A DNA stretch of 64,000 bases from Qipengyuania flava (GCF_019448255.1 NZ_CP080410.1:1116001-1180000), one strand, 5' to 3'. Positions 35,856 to 45,700 are shown, counted from the stretch's first letter. Program-made: numbers and translations. The notes: a model not told the origin generated them from the letters alone.

Positions 35856-36734
35856 TCAGTTGCCTGCGCCGAAAGCCCTTCGCCATGCCCGGAAGGCGAG
35901 CGATTTCGCTTGGTTGCTGGCCGGCCAGCGCTTGGGTGGCTGGGGATGGACGCCCAGCTTGCGTACGAGCCGGTTGAACGAGCGAGCGCCGGCCTCGGCA
36001 TAGCTCCATTCGCTGCGCCACGTGACCGACAGCGAAACCGAAACTTCCGGGCCGTTGCGCACGAAATGCGGCGCCATGACAGGCACGAACAGCGCATCGC
36101 CAGGGCCGAGGTGCCAGGAATGGCCACCAGGGGCCATGTTGTCGCGCCAGGGCAGTTCCGCCGGTCCGCCCGCGTGATAGCGCTCGTGGCACTCGTCTGC
36201 CGCGTAAAACGGATCGCCAGCCGGAAATTGCGTGAAGGTCTTCGTGCCGCGCAGCTGGAACAGGATGTTGTGCTCGGGGTCGAAATGATAGGGCGTGACG
36301 CCGCCGGGAGAGGTGACGAAGATAAAGCCCTGGATGTTGATCACGGGGCCGGTCTTCGCCTCGATCGCGGGTCGCAGCTCGGTGAGCATGTCCTCGAGCA
36401 GCGCGCGGTAGGCGGGGTCCTGGTCAACTTCGCGCAGGGCCACCCAGCTTTCGCTCGTCGCAATATTGCGGATCCGGTCCCCGACATTCTCGAGCAGCTG
36501 CTCGGGCCGGTCGGTCACGCCAACAGGCTGCGCGCCAAGGTTCGACTCGATGTATTTCGGGTCGAGGCGGTCGGCGAGATCGCCCAGCGCATCCAGCGTC
36601 ATCAGCGGATGGGTGTGGAACGTGTGCGAAAGCGTGTGCGCCGTCTCGGGATAGGCTTCCGCGAACCGTGCCCGCGATTGGCTGTCGAACAGGCTGTCGG
36701 CCACGAAGGCCTCGGGTTTGGATTGCATCGTCAT
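35856..36734 (-). CDS. JmjC/cupin-like Fe(II)/2-oxoglutarate oxygenase
   Basis: A 292-residue cupin-like protein with a complete 2-His-1-carboxylate triad. HFD in TPYHFDPEHNILFQLRG gives His150 and Asp152; a distal His223 lies in VMAPHFVRNG. LRGTKTFTQFP provides the usual Lys/Thr near the 2-oxoglutarate site. Family members (Cupin_8, FIH-like) hydroxylate proteins or small molecules. The ATG overlaps the preceding GNAT stop (ATGA) and the next gene starts 6 nt after its stop. Co-translation with two acyltransferases suggests sequential modification of one substrate. That is inference. Confidence 0.85.
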   Translation of the reverse strand: MTMQSKPEAFVADSLFDSQSRARFAEAYPETAHTLSHTFHTHPLMTLDALGDLADRLDPKYIESNLGAQPVGVTDRPEQLLENVGDRIRNIATSESWVALREVDQDPAYRALLEDMLTELRPAIEAKTGPVINIQGFIFVTSPGGVTPYHFDPEHNILFQLRGTKTFTQFPAGDPFYAADECHERYHAGGPAELPWRDNMAPGGHSWHLGPGDALFVPVMAPHFVRNGPEVSVSLSVTWRSEWSYAEAGARSFNRLVRKLGVHPQPPKRWPASNQAKSLAFRAWRRAFGAGN

Positions 36735-37882
36735 GATTCAATAGACCTGCGGCATTCGTAGGAAATCAGGGGGGAGAAGGCGGCGCGGCGGAGCGGACCG
36801 CCGATGGCGACCGAAACCCGGCCGATCTGCCGCCGGCCATTCCACAGCTTGGTCATGACCGGGTGGTCGGCGGCCGCGCAGCTGTCGCACCAGGTCGCCT
36901 GATCCTGATCGAGGATCTCGAAATAGGCGTTTTCGAGCAGCACGCCCGGCGAATATTTTCGGTAGGCGGCATCGATTGCTGTCTTGAAGCCGAAGGTGGT
37001 GCGTCCATCGGCGGCGCGGAAGTTGACCAGCATGGCGATCGGCTGGCCATCCAGCGTCAGTTCGCAGCGGATCAGTGCGTCTTCGCCGGCGCCCTTGGCG
37101 AGCGCTTGGGCGAAGGTCGAGCGCGTGTGTTGGTCGCAGGCGAGCGCCGATCCCGCTTCCCCTTTCCAGCCCGACGCTTCGATCCGCAGGAAATCCCCGA
37201 TCCAGCGTTCGATATCGTCTGTCCCCGCATGCCAGCGGAAGGCGACCTCGCCGCGCTCTGCCAACAACCGGGCCTGGCGGCGCCACTCCTTGCGGCGCTT
37301 TTTCGACAGGGTGGTCTCCCGGTAAGCCTCCGCGCCAAGCGCCGTGTCGAGCACCGGGCGTTCGAACGCGTCGACCACACCCAGTTTGCGTCCCTCTTCG
37401 TCGCAGACAGACTGAAGCGCTGCGAAGACCTCGCCATCGAGGGAAAGGCACTGGAGGTGCAGGAATAGCGCGTAGTTCGTGGCCCTATCCGCATGGGCGA
37501 GCGTAGCGCGCCAAAACCCATGTTCATGGCCGCGACGGACCAGCGGAGTGCCCAGAAACATGTTGGCGTGAGCCCAGTTCCTCAGGTGCAAGAGCGGTTT
37601 CCCGCCATAGCTAGCGACACTGGAAAGCGGCATCAGGCCGCAAAGGGTCCCGTCCACTTCGTAAGCAAGCAGCATGGCCTTGCCGTCGGCGTTGAACTGC
37701 TCGAGCGACGGCAAAAGGTACCAGCTTTCCAGGAAGGGGTTGGCTTCGCTCGCCTCGGCCGCAAGGTCGGCCCACTCGTCGGGAACGAGGGCGCAGCCCG
37801 CCTCCGTTGCGGCAAAGATGCGCAGCCGAGCGGGCGCAGGACCCTGTGCCACGAACTCGCGCGAATAGGTTGGTCTGACCAC
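36731..37882 (-). CDS. GNAT acyltransferase, CelD/BioF2-like (first copy)
   Basis: A 383-residue protein from a GTG start (GGGG about 9 nt before). It has the N-terminal sensing half (FLESWYLLPSLEQF, LLAYEVDGTLCGLMPL) and the junction LSKKRRKEWRRQARLL of the CelD family. The C-terminal GNAT fold contains AMLVNFRAADGRTTFGFKTAIDAAYRKYSPGVLLENAYFEIL. It shares architecture, but little direct identity, with the other GNAT protein three genes on. It is the first gene of the cassette. Its promoter must lie in the short gap before the hppA terminator, which leaves only about 85 bp. Confidence 0.82.
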   Translation of the reverse strand: MVRPTYSREFVAQGPAPARLRIFAATEAGCALVPDEWADLAAEASEANPFLESWYLLPSLEQFNADGKAMLLAYEVDGTLCGLMPLSSVASYGGKPLLHLRNWAHANMFLGTPLVRRGHEHGFWRATLAHADRATNYALFLHLQCLSLDGEVFAALQSVCDEEGRKLGVVDAFERPVLDTALGAEAYRETTLSKKRRKEWRRQARLLAERGEVAFRWHAGTDDIERWIGDFLRIEASGWKGEAGSALACDQHTRSTFAQALAKGAGEDALIRCELTLDGQPIAMLVNFRAADGRTTFGFKTAIDAAYRKYSPGVLLENAYFEILDQDQATWCDSCAAADHPVMTKLWNGRRQIGRVSVAIGGPLRRAAFSPLISYECRRSIES

Positions 37883-37967
37883 GAAAGGTCCCCCCGCTTG
37901 GCGTTTACCATGGCATTCCTAGCCGAGCGGGGCTGAAAAAGGCTTAACGCGCGAGCAAAGCACCACG

Positions 37968-38000
37968 CAAAAGCCCCGCGCGGTTCGCACCGCGCGGGGC
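37968..38000 (-). terminator. Rho-independent terminator of hppA
   Basis: Perfect 11-base GC-rich arms (37973-37983 and 37990-38000) enclose a 6-base loop. On the minus strand they are followed by TTTTG. It lies 37 nt after the hppA stop and separates hppA from the GNAT cassette. Confidence 0.88.
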
Positions 38001-38036
38001 CTTGTTGCAGGATTGCTCCTGCCTCAGTGCATCGGA

Positions 38037-40142
38037 TCAGCCGGCCGCGAGTGCTGCCAGCAGCAGCAGGGCGACGATGTTGGTGATCTTGATCATCGGG
38101 TTCACGGCCGGACCCGCGGTGTCCTTGTAGGGATCGCCCACGGTGTCGCCGGTCACGGCAGCCTTGTGGGCTTCCGAGCCCTTGCCGCCGTGGTTGCCGT
38201 CTTCGATGTACTTCTTCGCATTGTCCCATGCGCCGCCACCGGCGGTCATCGAGAGTGCGACGAAGATACCGCCGATTATCACGCCGAGCAGCAGTGCGCC
38301 GACGGCTGCAAAGGCGTTCTCCTGGCCTGCAAGCAGGTTGATCGCGAAATAGACCACGATCGGTGCGAGCAGCGGCAGCATCGAGGGGATGATCATCTCC
38401 TTGATGGCGGCCTTGGTCACCAGGTCGACCGTCTTGGCGTAGTTCGGCTTGCTGGTGCCGGCCATGATGCCGGCATCGGCTGCGAACTGCTCGCGCACGT
38501 CGACCACCACGTCACCGGCTGCGCGGCCCACGGCGGTCATGCCCATCGCACCGAAGAGGTACGGGAGCAGTGCGCCAAGCAGCAGGCCGACGATGACGTA
38601 GGGGTTCTCGAGGCTGAAGTTCACGTCAGCATCCGGGAACAGCTTGGCAAGGTCGGTCGTGTAGGCTGCGAACAGCACCAGTGCGCCGAGGCCCGCCGAA
38701 CCGATCGCGTAACCCTTGGTCACGGCCTTGGTGGTGTTACCCACCGCGTCGAGCATGTCGGTCTTCTCGCGAACGCTGTCGTCGAGACCGGCCATTTCGG
38801 CGATGCCGCCTGCGTTGTCCGTCACCGGACCGTAGGCGTCGAGCGCCACGACCATGCCGGCCAGCGCCAGCATTGCGGTGGCCGCATAGGCGATGCCCAT
38901 GAGGCCTGCGAGCTGGAAGGTGGCGATGATGCCTGCAACGATCACGATCGTCGGCAGGGCGGTCGATTCAAGGCTGATGGCGAGGCCCTGGATCACGTTC
39001 GTTCCGTGGCCCGTTTCCGAGCTCTTGGCGATCGAGCGCACCGGACGATAATTCGTGCCGGTGTAGTACTCGGTGATCCAGATGATCAGGCCGGTGATGG
39101 CGAGACCGATGACCGCGCACCAGAACAGGTCCATGCCGGTAAAGGTCGCGCCGCCGTCACGCGTGATCTCGGTGGCCATGCCGCCAAGGGCATAGTCCAT
39201 CACGAAGTAGATCAGCGGGATGGCCAGAACGGCCGAGACGATGAAGCCCTTGTACATCGCGGCCATCACGTTCGTGCTGCCGTTGCCCAGCTTCACGAAA
39301 TAGGTGCCGATGATGCTGGTCACGATGCACGCGCCGCCGATCAGCAGCGGGAGCGACATGAGCGGCATAAACAGATCGCCCAGCGCGGTGCCGAACAGGA
39401 TCGCGGTCAGGACCATGGTGACACCGACGGTGACGACATAGGTCTCGAACAGGTCGGCAGCCATGCCGGCGCAGTCGCCGACGTTGTCGCCCACATTGTC
39501 GGCGATCACGGCCGGGTTGCGCGGATCGTCTTCCGGGATGCCTGCTTCGACCTTGCCGACGAGGTCGGCGCCAACGTCGGCAGCCTTGGTGAAGATACCG
39601 CCGCCAAGACGCGCGAAGATCGAGATCAGCGAGGCGCCGAAGGCGAGGCCGACAAGGCCATAGACCACTTCATCGCTATCGGCGGCAAAGCCTGCGGGCC
39701 CTGCGAGGTACCAGAAGAACACCGCGATCGAGAGCAGGGCGAGACCTGCCACGAGCATGCCGGTGATGGCGCCTGCGCGGAATGCAAGGGTGAGGCCCTG
39801 CTGCAGCCCGCTCTGTGCGGCAGCAGCCGTACGCACGTTCGAGCGCACCGAGATATTCATCCCGATAAAGCCCGCGACGCCCGAAAGAACGGCGCCAATC
39901 ACGAAGCCGACAGCCGGCCACGGGCCAAGAAACACGAAAACCAGCACGGCGACGACGACGCCGACCATGCCGATAGTGGTGTACTGACGCTTCAGGTAAG
40001 CCTGCGCGCCTTCCTGGATGGCGCTGGCGATTTCCTGCATTTTCTCATTGCCGGCACCCGAGTTGAGCACCTGGCGGCTGGTGACGAAGCCGTAAATGAC
40101 GGCGAGCAGTCCCAGCCCAATAGATATGAGCACTAAGTCCAC
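38037..40142 (-). CDS. hppA: K+-independent H+-translocating pyrophosphatase
   Basis: A 701-residue membrane pyrophosphatase with about 16 helices that uses PPi hydrolysis to pump protons across the inner membrane. Substrate motifs are present: [38 protein letters not shown], with each motif piece matching the family. The K+-selectivity position is GNTTKAVT with Lys472 and Thr475, the pair marking the K+-independent H+-pumping class (Ala/Gly in K+-dependent ones). The GTG start has GGAGGGG 8 nt before it. A sigma70-like promoter and a terminator bracket it as a single-gene unit. Confidence 0.97.
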   Translation of the reverse strand: MDLVLISIGLGLLAVIYGFVTSRQVLNSGAGNEKMQEIASAIQEGAQAYLKRQYTTIGMVGVVVAVLVFVFLGPWPAVGFVIGAVLSGVAGFIGMNISVRSNVRTAAAAQSGLQQGLTLAFRAGAITGMLVAGLALLSIAVFFWYLAGPAGFAADSDEVVYGLVGLAFGASLISIFARLGGGIFTKAADVGADLVGKVEAGIPEDDPRNPAVIADNVGDNVGDCAGMAADLFETYVVTVGVTMVLTAILFGTALGDLFMPLMSLPLLIGGACIVTSIIGTYFVKLGNGSTNVMAAMYKGFIVSAVLAIPLIYFVMDYALGGMATEITRDGGATFTGMDLFWCAVIGLAITGLIIWITEYYTGTNYRPVRSIAKSSETGHGTNVIQGLAISLESTALPTIVIVAGIIATFQLAGLMGIAYAATAMLALAGMVVALDAYGPVTDNAGGIAEMAGLDDSVREKTDMLDAVGNTTKAVTKGYAIGSAGLGALVLFAAYTTDLAKLFPDADVNFSLENPYVIVGLLLGALLPYLFGAMGMTAVGRAAGDVVVDVREQFAADAGIMAGTSKPNYAKTVDLVTKAAIKEMIIPSMLPLLAPIVVYFAINLLAGQENAFAAVGALLLGVIIGGIFVALSMTAGGGAWDNAKKYIEDGNHGGKGSEAHKAAVTGDTVGDPYKDTAGPAVNPMIKITNIVALLLLAALAAG

Positions 40143-40210
40143 GAAATTTCCCCTCCCGATTTATGTTTATGCTTTCCGACCTTGGGAGACGTCGGAGCAT
40201 GTAGGGCGTG

Positions 40211-40238
40211 GGTATAAGGGGCCTATGTTGCGTGACAA
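40211..40238 (-). promoter_or_regulatory. Sigma70-type promoter of hppA
   Basis: On the minus strand a TTGTCA (40238-40233) and TATACC (40216-40211) are separated by 16 bp. The predicted transcription start is near 40204, giving a leader of about 60 nt before the GTG start. The region between thiL and hppA holds no gene. Confidence 0.6.
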
Positions 40239-40289
40239 GGCCGAATTGCGCAGCAATCCGCGCTTATCGACACGGCGTTTCGCAACGGG

Positions 40290-41276
40290 TCAGTGCTGGT
40301 AGCCGAGTGGGGTGTCTTCGCGCGGCGGCTTGCCGTCGACAAGCAGCGGAGAACCGGTGCCTTTAGTGACCCGACCGATTAGGTTCGCTTCGACCGGCAG
40401 GCGGGCCTTGTCCGGCGCTGTGAACAGGAGGGCGTAGTCGTCCCCCCAGCGGCAGGCGGCCATGCGCATGGGCCAGCCTTTGGACATGACATCGAGCTGG
40501 TTGCCCTGCGCGGCGCGCTCGCGGAAACGGTCCGAATGCGGAACGGCGTCGACTTCGATGCTGAGTGTCACCCCGCTTGCCTTGGCCATCCGGCTGGCAT
40601 CGAGGAACAGGCCGTCCGACACGTCCATCATCGCCGTGACATGCGGCGCAAGACGCTGGCCTTCCTCCAGCAGGGGGCGAGGGCGCAGGAAGGCCTCCAC
40701 GAACAGCGGGTCGGGCACGTAGGGTCGGGGGATGTCACCGGCGAATTCAGGCTGGGGACCCGTCTCTTTCTCGCGCTCCAGGCGTTGCAATTCGTGATGG
40801 CCGGCCATGGCTTCCCCGATCAGGCCGCAAACATAGACGCCGTCCCCGACCTGGGCACCGGACCGGGAGGGGACCGGCGTGTGCGTTGCCCGGCCAATCG
40901 CGGTCAGGCCCAGCGTGCGCGGGCCCTTGGCTGCAACCGTGTCACCGCCGAGCAGGGGCACCTCGTATTCGCCAAGGATCGCCGACAGGCCTTCGATGAA
41001 GCGTTCGTCGCCCTCGCCAAGCGTATGCGACAGCAGCACGCCGACCGGTTGCGCGCCCTTGGCGGCCAGGTCGGATAGGTTGGTTGCGACCAGCTTCCAG
41101 GCAATGTCGAACGGATCGGTGCCGGGGATCCAGTGCGTGCCCTCGGCCATGGCGTCGTGCGTCAGGACAAGCGTTTCGCCGCCCACTTCGAGCACCGCTG
41201 CATCGTCTTCCAGCCCGCGGGCGGCGGGCGTATCGGCCAGCGCCTTCAGCGCGGCGATAAACGCGGCTTCGTTCAG
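40290..41276 (-). CDS. thiL: Thiamine-monophosphate kinase, probable CTG start
   Basis: A 328-residue ATP-dependent kinase that makes thiamine diphosphate from thiamine monophosphate. Motifs are EDDAAVL near residue 24, THDAMAEGTHW, GLLGGDTVAAKG-type PLLGGDTV, and MDVSDGLFLDASR. The first recognisable residues, NEAAFIAALKALADTPAARG, match ThiL N-termini but have no ATG, GTG or TTG before them. The only candidate is CTG at 41276, with AAGGA 9 nt upstream and a 4-base CTGA overlap with the nusB stop. The next in-frame start, GTG at 41195, would delete 27 residues, including part of the ATP motif. A sequencing error at the codon is the alternative. Confidence 0.9.
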   Translation of the reverse strand: MNEAAFIAALKALADTPAARGLEDDAAVLEVGGETLVLTHDAMAEGTHWIPGTDPFDIAWKLVATNLSDLAAKGAQPVGVLLSHTLGEGDERFIEGLSAILGEYEVPLLGGDTVAAKGPRTLGLTAIGRATHTPVPSRSGAQVGDGVYVCGLIGEAMAGHHELQRLEREKETGPQPEFAGDIPRPYVPDPLFVEAFLRPRPLLEEGQRLAPHVTAMMDVSDGLFLDASRMAKASGVTLSIEVDAVPHSDRFRERAAQGNQLDVMSKGWPMRMAACRWGDDYALLFTAPDKARLPVEANLIGRVTKGTGSPLLVDGKPPREDTPLGYQH

Positions 41277-41725
41277 CGCCCGGCTTCCTTGGCGACCGCG
41301 TCGAGAATGCCGTTGACGAACTTGGCTTCGCGGTCGTCGAAGAAGGCCTTGGCGACATCGACATATTCGCTGATCGCGCTCGCCTTGGGCACATCGGGCC
41401 GGGCGATCAGTTCGTAGGCACCGGCGCGCAGGATCTGCAGCATGGTCTTGTCGAGCCGTGCAAGCGTCCAGCCTTCGGCGAGGCGCGCGGTCAGTTTCTC
41501 GTCGATCTCGTCCCGGCGCGCGTCGACGCCGCTCACGAGATCATCGAAGAAGTCGACATCGGCCTCGGCGTATTCCTCGTCCTCGATCACGCGGCCGAGG
41601 CGGTGCTGGTGAAATTCGTCGAGCAGCTTGGGCAGGCGCGTGCCCTCCATCTGCTGCTGGTAAAGCGCCTGCACTGCGCCAAGGCGGGCGGCGCTGCGGG
41701 CCTGGGATTTGGGGTTCTGGTTCAT
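41273..41725 (-). CDS. nusB: Transcription antitermination factor NusB
   Basis: A 150-residue all-helical RNA-binding protein that with NusE recognises boxA in rRNA leaders. The opening QARSAARLGAVQALYQQQ, then RLDKTMLQILRAGAYELIARPDVP and FVNGILDAVAKEAGR, are typical. The ATG overlaps the hisD stop (ATGA), and its own stop overlaps the thiL start. The run hisG-hisD-nusB-thiL is therefore fully coupled. Confidence 0.95.
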   Translation of the reverse strand: MNQNPKSQARSAARLGAVQALYQQQMEGTRLPKLLDEFHQHRLGRVIEDEEYAEADVDFFDDLVSGVDARRDEIDEKLTARLAEGWTLARLDKTMLQILRAGAYELIARPDVPKASAISEYVDVAKAFFDDREAKFVNGILDAVAKEAGR

Positions 41726-43011
41726 TTCAGTCTCGTGGAAATCGACAGGGCGTGCGCGGGAAGGCCTTCCGCCTCCGCCAGCTTGACCGCCGCCGGGCCG
41801 ATCGCGGCGAGCGCGGCTTCGGAAGCGTCGATGAAGCTGGTGCGCTTCATGAAATCGAGCACCGACAGCCCGCTGGCAAAGCGTGCGCGGCGGCCGGTGG
41901 GCAGCACGTGGTTGGGCCCGGCTATGTAGTCGCCGACGGCCTCGGGCGTGTGGCGGCCAAGGAACACGCTGCCCGCATGGCGCATGGCATCGAACAGCAC
42001 CTGCGGCTCGTCGACCATCAGTTCGACATGCTCGGCGGCGAGGCGGTCGGACAGGGCGGGGGCTTCGTCGAGCGAACCGACAAGCACGATCAGGCCGTGC
42101 GCGTCCCAGCTCGCTCTGGCGGTCTTGGCCGTGGGGAGGTTCATCAGCGCGATGTCGATCGCGTCCTCGACCTGGCGGGCCAGAGCTTCGCTGTCGGTGA
42201 TCAGGATCGACTGGCTCGTCGGATCGTGCTCGGCCTGGCTGAGGAGGTCGGCTGCGATCCAGTCTGGGTTGTTGTTCGTGTCGGCAATGACGAGGATTTC
42301 GCTCGGCCCTGCGACCATGTCGATGCCGACGACGCCGTAAAGCTGGCGCTTGGCCTCCGCGACCCAGGCGTTACCCGGCCCGGCGATCACATCGACCTTG
42401 CCGATGCGCTGAGTGCCATAGGCGAGCGCGGCCACGGCCTGCGCACCGCCCACGCGCCAGATCTCGTCCACGCCCGCGATGTGCGCGGCTGCGAGGACGA
42501 GCGGGTTGCTCTCGCCCTTGGGGGTCGGCGTGGTGACGACCAGACGGTCGACCCCGGCCACTTTGGCAGGGATCGCGTTCATCAGCAGCGAGGAGGGGTA
42601 GGCGGCTCGCCCGCCCGGCACGTAGAGGCCGGCCGCGTCTACCGGCCGCCAGCGTGCGCCGAGGCGCATGCCGATGCTGTCGGTGTAGTCGCGATCTTCG
42701 GGAAGCTGGCCTTCGTGATACGCCCGGATACGGCTGGCGGCGAGCTCGAGCGCGTCGCGCAGCTCGCTATCGAGCGCCTTGTAGGCCGCTTCGCACTCCT
42801 CGGCGGAGATGGACCAGTCGGCATCCTCGGTCAGGCGGTGCTGGTCGAAGCGCGCGGTGTATTCGACCAGCGCCTTGTCGCCGCGCTCGCGCACTTCGTT
42901 GATCATGGTCGCCACGTCGCGGCCGACCTGCGCGTCGCTTTCGCGGCGATCGCGCACGACGCGGTCGAACTTCCTGGCGAAGTCTTCGTCGCTGGTTCGC
43001 AGGAACTGCAT
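41722..43011 (-). CDS. hisD: Histidinol dehydrogenase
   Basis: A 429-residue zinc- and NAD-dependent enzyme that oxidises L-histidinol to histidine in two steps. Its sequence contains SIGMRLGARWRPVDAAGLYVPGGRAAYPSS, the HisD entrance, plus VIAGPGNAWVAEAKRQLYG and PSEILVIAD, QAEHDPTSQSILIT and the late GPNHVLPT. The start [11 protein letters not shown] is used because it overlaps the hisG stop (TAATG). Length is normal. Confidence 0.97.
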   Translation of the reverse strand: MQFLRTSDEDFARKFDRVVRDRRESDAQVGRDVATMINEVRERGDKALVEYTARFDQHRLTEDADWSISAEECEAAYKALDSELRDALELAASRIRAYHEGQLPEDRDYTDSIGMRLGARWRPVDAAGLYVPGGRAAYPSSLLMNAIPAKVAGVDRLVVTTPTPKGESNPLVLAAAHIAGVDEIWRVGGAQAVAALAYGTQRIGKVDVIAGPGNAWVAEAKRQLYGVVGIDMVAGPSEILVIADTNNNPDWIAADLLSQAEHDPTSQSILITDSEALARQVEDAIDIALMNLPTAKTARASWDAHGLIVLVGSLDEAPALSDRLAAEHVELMVDEPQVLFDAMRHAGSVFLGRHTPEAVGDYIAGPNHVLPTGRRARFASGLSVLDFMKRTSFIDASEAALAAIGPAAVKLAEAEGLPAHALSISTRLK

Positions 43012-43667
43012 TATGCGGCCTCGCGCCGGGCGGCGTCCGCGCGGAAGGCTTCGACCAGCGCGGCGACACGCGGATCGGTCTTCAGCGCGGCGCGGTTGAC
43101 GATCAGCCGGGCCGAGATGTCGAGAATGCGGCTGGTTTCGACAAGGCCGTTTTCGCGCAACGTCGTGCCGGTCGAGACCAAGTCGACGATCCGGCCGGCA
43201 AGGCCCAGTTCGGGTGCGATTTCCATAGCACCGTTCAGCTTCACGCATTCGGCCTGGATACCCATGCGCTCGAAATGGCGGCGCGTGAGGTTAGGGTATT
43301 TGGTCGCCACGCGCAGGTGGCTTGCACCATTGACGCTGGCCGCGCCTTCCTTGGGCTCGGCTACGGCAAGGTGGCAATGCCCGATGTCGAGATCGACCGG
43401 CGCGTAGAGGTCGGCGTAGTCGAATTCCTCGATCACGTCGGAGCCGACGATGCCCATCTGCGCCGCGCCATGCGCAACGAAAGTGGCGACGTCGAACGCG
43501 CGCACGCGGATGAGCCGCATGTCCTCACGCGTGGTCGCGAAGGTCAGCGAGCGGTTGGCCTTGTCGTGGAAACCGTCCTCGGGCACCACGCCGGCGTGCG
43601 CCATCACGGGCAGCGCCTCGTCGAGGATGCGGCCCTTGGGAACGGCGAAGGTCAGGCATTCGTTCAT
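43011..43667 (-). CDS. hisG: ATP phosphoribosyltransferase, short form
   Basis: A 218-residue catalytic subunit for the first step of histidine synthesis. [20 protein letters not shown] and DIGIVGSDV-like [13 protein letters not shown] match, as does [15 protein letters not shown]. The C-terminal regulatory ACT-like domain of the long form (about 300 residues) is lacking, so this is the short type that works with HisZ. No hisZ is in the window. The start is 36 bp from the divergent DUF2332 gene. HisG-HisD-NusB-ThiL form one transcription unit. Confidence 0.95.
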   Translation of the reverse strand: MNECLTFAVPKGRILDEALPVMAHAGVVPEDGFHDKANRSLTFATTREDMRLIRVRAFDVATFVAHGAAQMGIVGSDVIEEFDYADLYAPVDLDIGHCHLAVAEPKEGAASVNGASHLRVATKYPNLTRRHFERMGIQAECVKLNGAMEIAPELGLAGRIVDLVSTGTTLRENGLVETSRILDISARLIVNRAALKTDPRVAALVEAFRADAARREAA

Positions 43668-43703
43668 GGGGTGCGCAGATAGGCAGGAGGTGACCAAAGG
43701 GCA

Positions 43704-44795
43704 ATGGCGATCGACACAGCGAAATACGTCGTGACCGAGCCGGGCGCCACGGGCGCCGATGCGGTCAACCGGGCCTTCGAAAACCAGGTCGCCTATTGCC
43801 GGGACAACAACGCGCCGATCACGGCGCAGGTTTGCCAGTCCCTCCTCGAGCTGCTGGACACCGACCGCGGCGGCGCCGTGATGGAGCAGGTGCGCGGCTG
43901 GCAGGGCGCTCCGTTGGCCGATGCGCTCCCCTTGCGCGTTGCAGGCGGTCTGCACGCCTTGCACCTTGGCGGACACGAGGCTGCGCTTGCCTCGCTTTAC
44001 GAAGGACAGGCAAGCGGCGATCCCACCGATACGATCGCGGAAGCCCTTGAGCGACACGAGCCCTTCCTGCTGCCGTGGCTCGACGGGCCGCCGCAGACCA
44101 ACGAAGCGGGCCGTTCGTCGAACTTTGCGGCGGCCTTCTTATGGCTGGTCGATCATGGATTGCCGGGGCATTTTGACATTCTCGAAATCGGGTCGAGCGC
44201 TGGCATCAACCTGATGATGCGTGATTATTGCTACGACCTTGGCGGCGTGCGCGTGGGCCCGCGCGGCGCGCGCATGGCCTTCAAGCCGGAATGGCGCGGC
44301 GCGCCCCCGCCCAAGGAGGGCTTCGACATCGTCTCAGCACAGGGTTGCGACGTGGCCCCCGTGGACCTCACCGATCCCGAGCAGGCGCTGCGCCTTCGCG
44401 CCTATATCTGGCCGGAGTTCACCGAGCGCTTCGCCCGGATGGATGCGGCCATCGAGGCGGCTCTCGCCTCGCCTCCGAAGATTGCCAAATTGCGCGCGCT
44501 GGATTTCCTGCGCGAACAGCTCAGGCGGCCACAGGAACGCGGCACCACCCGCGTCCTGATGCATTCGGTGGTGTGGCAATACATCCCCCGCGAAGAGCGC
44601 GAGGCGATCGTCGACCTGATGGAATCAACGGGCGGCAAGGCGGGTGAGGATACTCCCCTGGCCTGGGTGAGCGTCGAGGCGAACCGTGACACGCATCGTC
44701 ACGAACTCACTGTAACCTATTGGCCGCGCGGGGAAATGCGCCGCCGCCTCGCAACCGCGCATCCGCATGGTAGCTGGATCGAGTGGGCTGGCTGA
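43704..44795 (+). CDS. DUF2332 family protein
   Basis: A 363-residue protein of the DUF2332 family, recognised by the run [36 protein letters not shown]. This contains a Rossmann-like glycine motif [10 protein letters not shown] reminiscent of SAM-dependent methyltransferases. The following [16 protein letters not shown] and [25 protein letters not shown] also fit. The role is uncharacterised; the glycine motif suggests nucleotide or SAM binding. It has AAGGG before its ATG and its promoter overlaps that of hisG. It ends exactly adjacent to the converging hydrolase gene. Confidence 0.85.
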   Translation: MAIDTAKYVVTEPGATGADAVNRAFENQVAYCRDNNAPITAQVCQSLLELLDTDRGGAVMEQVRGWQGAPLADALPLRVAGGLHALHLGGHEAALASLYEGQASGDPTDTIAEALERHEPFLLPWLDGPPQTNEAGRSSNFAAAFLWLVDHGLPGHFDILEIGSSAGINLMMRDYCYDLGGVRVGPRGARMAFKPEWRGAPPPKEGFDIVSAQGCDVAPVDLTDPEQALRLRAYIWPEFTERFARMDAAIEAALASPPKIAKLRALDFLREQLRRPQERGTTRVLMHSVVWQYIPREEREAIVDLMESTGGKAGEDTPLAWVSVEANRDTHRHELTVTYWPRGEMRRRLATAHPHGSWIEWAG

Positions 44796-45698
44796 TCAGC
44801 CGGTCCGGGAGAGAAACGCCTCCGCCGCCGCGTTGTACGCGTCGGGCTTCTCCCACTGCACGAAGTGGCCGCAGCCAGGCACCTGCACAATTTCCGGGTT
44901 CTCGATAACCTCGTCCAGACCGTCGAGGTTTTCGGGCGGAAGCGCCAAGTCTTCCATCGCCCATATGACCAGCGTCGGGATCGTGAGCTTGGGCAGCGGG
45001 AAGGGCTCGTAATCCTCCGGCAATTCGTAGGGCGCATCGAGAGAGAGGACTTCCATCGGGCTTGCGCGGTAATAGTTCAGCATGCCGATGGCGGCGTCCG
45101 GATTGGACCAGTCCTCCAACAGCGCGGCCTGTTCTTCGGGCTCCATCGTCGTCGTCAGCTCGCCGCCAAAGGCCTTGATCAGCAGCGCGCCCAGCCCGTG
45201 CTCGCGCACCAGCGGATCGTTCGCCGTATCGCGGAACTCGCGGAAATACTGGCTCGCCTCGCGCTGGGCCCTGTTGGTGTAGAGCAGCTTGGGAAAGAGC
45301 ACCGGATGCGGCGCATTGGCGATGATGGCGCGGGTAACCCGCCCGTTCATCATGCCGCCATAGGCCACGCCCCAGGCAATCGCGCCGCCCCAGTCGTGGC
45401 CCACGATGGTGAAGCGCTCCACGCCCAGCGCATCGGCGAGGAGGAACACATCCCCCACCAGCTTGTCGGGAGTGTAGGCTTCGACCTCCTGCGGCTTGGA
45501 CGATCCGCGATAGCCCCGCTGGTCGGGCGCGATGCAGCGGTAGCGGTCGGAGAAATGGGCGATCTGGTTCCGCCAGGTGCGATGGCTTTCGGGAAAGCCG
45601 TGAAGGAAGATCAGCACCGGCGCATCGCGCGGGCCTTCGTCGACCACGTCGAGGTGGATTCCGTTGGCAAGCTCCACCCGCTTCTGCTCGAGCGTCAT
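44796..45698 (-). CDS. Alpha/beta hydrolase, epoxide-hydrolase-like
   Basis: A 300-residue alpha/beta hydrolase. The oxyanion loop is HGFPESHRTWRNQ, the nucleophile elbow GHDWGG has an Asp nucleophile, and the late His lies in GCGHFVQWE. This set is typical of soluble epoxide hydrolases and haloalkane dehalogenases. The start is chosen at the ATG 2 nt from the upstream SDR gene stop. It is the last gene of the run bolA, SRPBCC-like, pirin, SDR, hydrolase. The substrate is unknown. Confidence 0.9.
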   Translation of the reverse strand: MTLEQKRVELANGIHLDVVDEGPRDAPVLIFLHGFPESHRTWRNQIAHFSDRYRCIAPDQRGYRGSSKPQEVEAYTPDKLVGDVFLLADALGVERFTIVGHDWGGAIAWGVAYGGMMNGRVTRAIIANAPHPVLFPKLLYTNRAQREASQYFREFRDTANDPLVREHGLGALLIKAFGGELTTTMEPEEQAALLEDWSNPDAAIGMLNYYRASPMEVLSLDAPYELPEDYEPFPLPKLTIPTLVIWAMEDLALPPENLDGLDEVIENPEIVQVPGCGHFVQWEKPDAYNAAAEAFLSRTG

Positions 45699-45700
45699 GG

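Noticed and set aside
38013..40136. Long plus-strand reading frame of over 700 codons opposite hppA
   Set aside because: It is the antisense shadow of a strongly matching hppA; its translation is His/Asp/Glu/Arg-rich without any fold signature, as expected from high-GC codon bias.
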